A stretch of 54,927 bases of DNA, from NCBI GenBank assembly GCA_903858165.1, contig CAIOHZ010000006.1, positions 1 through 54,927 of the forward strand. Direction: 5' to 3'. The notes under the pieces are model-generated. The model ran no database searches. It had not been told where the DNA came from and saw only the letters and a program-made list of their open reading frames with translations. Below, in pieces: positions 52,979 through 54,927 of the stretch. The position numbers were made by a program, and so were the translations under genes. Numbering within the stretch: position 1 is the first letter of the stretch; every line of letters begins with the position of its first letter. Source of the DNA: an uncultured Pseudomonadota bacterium (GTDB taxonomy: Bacteria; Pseudomonadota; Gammaproteobacteria; Steroidobacterales; Steroidobacteraceae).

Positions 52979-54220
52979 ATGCTGCTTAACCATTCACGTG
53001 CACTAGCCAAGATGGAGGCTGCCGGGCTAGACGCCTTGGTCGCGGCTATCCCGCGCAATGTTTATTACACTTCCGGCTTCTGGAACCGGAATATGGAATG
53101 GGGCTCCCCGGAAGCACAGGCGGCGGTTGTGCTGCCACGCGACCCCTCCATCGCGCCCATTCTGGTGGTTCCCGAGTTCGCCATTGCCGGACTGCTCGAA
53201 ACCCCTACCTGGATCCCGCGCCTGCGCGTCACGGAGTTCCTGAACACCTCCGCCCTTGCCCGAGAGCCCGAGCCCGTCAGGCTCGACCCCCTGCAGGCCG
53301 ATGTGGAAGCGTTGTACGCGGAAAAAGTGACCGGAGATCTGTGTTCGGACATCGTGCGCGGCACCGCGGCAGCGCTTGCCGACCTAGGTCTCACCGGCGC
53401 CCGCGTCGGGTTTGACGACCTGCGACTGGCCATCAACGTCCAACGCGAACTAACCGATTTGCGCTGGAGTGACGCGCACGATGTCTGGCTGGACATCCGC
53501 AAAGTGAAGACTGCGCAGGAAATCGCCTTCCTGCGTCATGGCGCCCAATTGAACGAGCAGGCACTGGCAGAGATCATGCCGATGATTCGCCCGGGCCGCG
53601 TGTGGAACGAGGTGGCGGGTCGTTTCCGTCAGTTCCTGCAGGAGCGTGGAGCCAATGTCATCGCAGCGCAGAAGGCGCTGCAATTCGGTGCCGAATACGG
53701 CGGCGAGTATTTCCCGGACCTGATGTTCGCCGATAACGATTGGAAGGTACGCGAAAATCAGACCATCATCTTCGAAAGCTGGGGAACCTATTCCAACTAT
53801 GCTTTCGACATGTCGAGGACGGTGCATGTCGGTCCGGCAAGCGCCGAATACCGCCGCATCTGCCAAGCCATCGATGTCGGCCAACGCGAAGCGCTGCCGT
53901 TCCTGAAGGCCGGTAGCACCACGCATGAGGCTTGGCGCGCCATCAGCCAGATTGCCTGGAGTCTAGATATCCCGACGCCACGCAAGCTATTGGTCTTCGT
54001 CCATTCGATTGGTCTCGACATTATCGAGCTGCCCAGTTCGTACCCTGCCTTCGGCCGCCTCAAGGATTTCGTCCTCGAGCCTGGCACGGTCATCAACTTT
54101 GAGTTCCTGTATTTCGGGCACTCAGTCGCGCCCTATCACTTAGAAAGCAGTTATCTCATCGGCGAGCACGGGGCCGAATGCCTGCACACCATGCCTCACC
54201 AGTTATTCGAACTGGAATGA
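52979..54220 (+). CDS. M24-family aminopeptidase-like protein
   Basis: From the ATG at 52979 a 413-residue pita-bread protein: a creatinase-like N-terminal domain, then FESWGTYSNYAFDMSRTV, VHSIGLDIIELPS, GTVINFEFLYFG and HLESSYLI. These give the usual metal residues Asp, His, Glu, Glu; the first ligand position holds Glu (FESWG) rather than Asp. Such enzymes remove N-terminal residues from X-Pro peptides or hydrolyse related amides. AGGA lies about 10 bp upstream; the frame upstream (52946) is less likely. Its stop overlaps gmk by 4 bp, so translation is coupled. Confidence 0.87.
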   Translation: MLLNHSRALAKMEAAGLDALVAAIPRNVYYTSGFWNRNMEWGSPEAQAAVVLPRDPSIAPILVVPEFAIAGLLETPTWIPRLRVTEFLNTSALAREPEPVRLDPLQADVEALYAEKVTGDLCSDIVRGTAAALADLGLTGARVGFDDLRLAINVQRELTDLRWSDAHDVWLDIRKVKTAQEIAFLRHGAQLNEQALAEIMPMIRPGRVWNEVAGRFRQFLQERGANVIAAQKALQFGAEYGGEYFPDLMFADNDWKVRENQTIIFESWGTYSNYAFDMSRTVHVGPASAEYRRICQAIDVGQREALPFLKAGSTTHEAWRAISQIAWSLDIPTPRKLLVFVHSIGLDIIELPSSYPAFGRLKDFVLEPGTVINFEFLYFGHSVAPYHLESSYLIGEHGAECLHTMPHQLFELE

Positions 54221-54894
54221 TGGATACACCAGAGGGCCGACAGCCTGCTTCAGTGCAGCAGGCCACCACCCCCGGCCGCCTTTATGTGGTCGCCGCGCCT
54301 AGCGGTACCGGCAAGACCAGCTTGGTGCGCGCACTCATGGCAGCGCGACCGCACCTGAAGTTCTCCGTGTCGTACACCACGCGCCCCATGCGACCGAACG
54401 AAGTGGACGGGCGCGATTACCATTTCGTGGACCGCGCCACCTTCGAAGCGATGGTGGAACGGGGCGAATTGCTGGAATGGGCCCGCGTGTTCGACAACCA
54501 CTACGGCACCGGACTGCAGGTAGTGCAGCAAGCACTAGCCCGCGGCGAAAGCCTCATTTTGGAGATTGACTGGCAGGGCGCCCAACAAGTGCGCGCCAAG
54601 CTGCCGGAAGCCGTGCAGGTGTTCATTCTTCCCCCTTCACGTGCCGAATTGGAAGGGCGCCTGCGCGGACGCGGCACAGACAGCAAAGAGGTCATCGCGC
54701 GGCGCCTGCAAGAGTCCGTTACGGAGCTCTCGCACTGGGCCGAATTCGGGTTCGTGCTAGTAAATGACGTTTTCGAAGAGGCGCTCGCCAGCCTCATCCG
54801 CGTGGCGGATGCTGGCGGTGGCCCCGCGGTGGACAACTTGCGCGTCAGCCGCGCGGGGTTGGCGGAATTTGCAGGAAAATTACTTCAGCCGTAA
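54217..54894 (+). CDS. gmk: Guanylate kinase
   Basis: A 225-residue enzyme from an ATG that overlaps the M24 stop (ATGATG start region). P-loop APSGTGKTSLVRA, then TTRPMRPNEVDGRDYHFVDR with the GMP-binding Arg, and the lid ERGELLEWARVFDNHYGT, and ILEIDWQGAQQV. It converts GMP to GDP with ATP and is essential. It is slightly longer than E. coli Gmk (207 residues) because of an N-terminal extension. The following 33 bp to the window edge show no gene start. Confidence 0.95.
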   Translation: MMDTPEGRQPASVQQATTPGRLYVVAAPSGTGKTSLVRALMAARPHLKFSVSYTTRPMRPNEVDGRDYHFVDRATFEAMVERGELLEWARVFDNHYGTGLQVVQQALARGESLILEIDWQGAQQVRAKLPEAVQVFILPPSRAELEGRLRGRGTDSKEVIARRLQESVTELSHWAEFGFVLVNDVFEEALASLIRVADAGGGPAVDNLRVSRAGLAEFAGKLLQP

Positions 54895-54927
54895 CGCTGA
54901 CGGATGTGCCAAGAGCCGCCACTCAGA

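Noticed and set aside
1-54927. CRISPR arrays, tRNA/rRNA genes, insertion sequences or integrases
   Set aside because: No regularly spaced repeats, tRNA-like cloverleafs, transposase frames or terminal inverted repeats were recognised in the window.

Overview
The window is GC-rich bacterial DNA, probably from a gammaproteobacterium with a large catabolic gene set (Steroidobacter/Nevskiales- or sphingomonad-like lifestyle; this placement is inferred from three TonB-dependent receptors with 'EVIVTA' plugs, PQQ enzymes, c-type cytochromes and the general gene content, not from a marker phylogeny). No rRNA, tRNA, CRISPR array, insertion sequence or integrase was seen. Almost all of 1-46.2 kb is read leftward (minus strand).

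Region 1 (1-29.4 kb) is one catabolic regulon. A TetR-type regulator (28734-29420) stands at its upstream end. To its left lie an acyl-CoA ligase, a biotin carboxyl carrier, a biotin carboxylase and a pyruvate-carboxylase-like carboxyltransferase, an AidB-type acyl-CoA dehydrogenase, a class III CoA-transferase, three short-chain dehydrogenases, an SCP-x-type thiolase with a DUF35 partner, a MaoC hydratase, an FAD monooxygenase (cut by the window edge), two TonB receptors, a membrane PQQ dehydrogenase and an unusual periplasmic set: two signal peptide/carboxypeptidase-regulatory/c-haem/Vgb-propeller proteins, a third c-haem protein and small membrane proteins. Five leftward promoters in this region share one architecture: a -35-like hexamer, a conserved ATGTTnGACA core in the spacer and a -10-like hexamer. 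They lie before both TonB receptors, the acyl-CoA dehydrogenase, the ligase/carboxylase unit and tetR itself. The simplest reading is a local TetR regulon for import of a hydrophobic compound, its oxidation in the periplasm, CoA activation, an unusual carboxylation step and beta-oxidation or retro-aldol cleavage. The substrate cannot be read from the sequence.

Region 2 (29.7-31.4 kb) holds an APC permease and a probable GPP34-family pseudogene.

Region 3 (31.4-46.2 kb) is a second leftward cluster: an iodotyrosine-deiodinase-like nitroreductase, erythromycin-esterase-like protein, GPH/MFS transporter, SRPBCC protein, third TonB receptor, alpha/beta hydrolase, DUF885 peptidase-like protein, AraC regulator, cytochrome P450, M19 dipeptidase homologue and M3 oligopeptidase. 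A tandem repeat with a 22-bp period occurs at equivalent positions before the M3 peptidase gene and before the DUF885 gene, which makes it a candidate AraC operator. The gene set suggests uptake and breakdown of a modified, possibly halotyrosine-containing, peptide or natural product (inference).

Region 4 (46.2-54.9 kb) is mostly rightward. It has a remnant of an amino-acid ABC permease, then a three-gene unit encoding a sulfotransferase, an Asp/Asn beta-hydroxylase-like protein and an exported M20 peptidase; the first two both end in a SEC-C zinc-binding tail. A Tat-exported nitrilase-fold protein lacking the catalytic Cys, an ABC amino-acid-type binding lipoprotein, an M24 peptidase and guanylate kinase (gmk, a housekeeping gene) follow.
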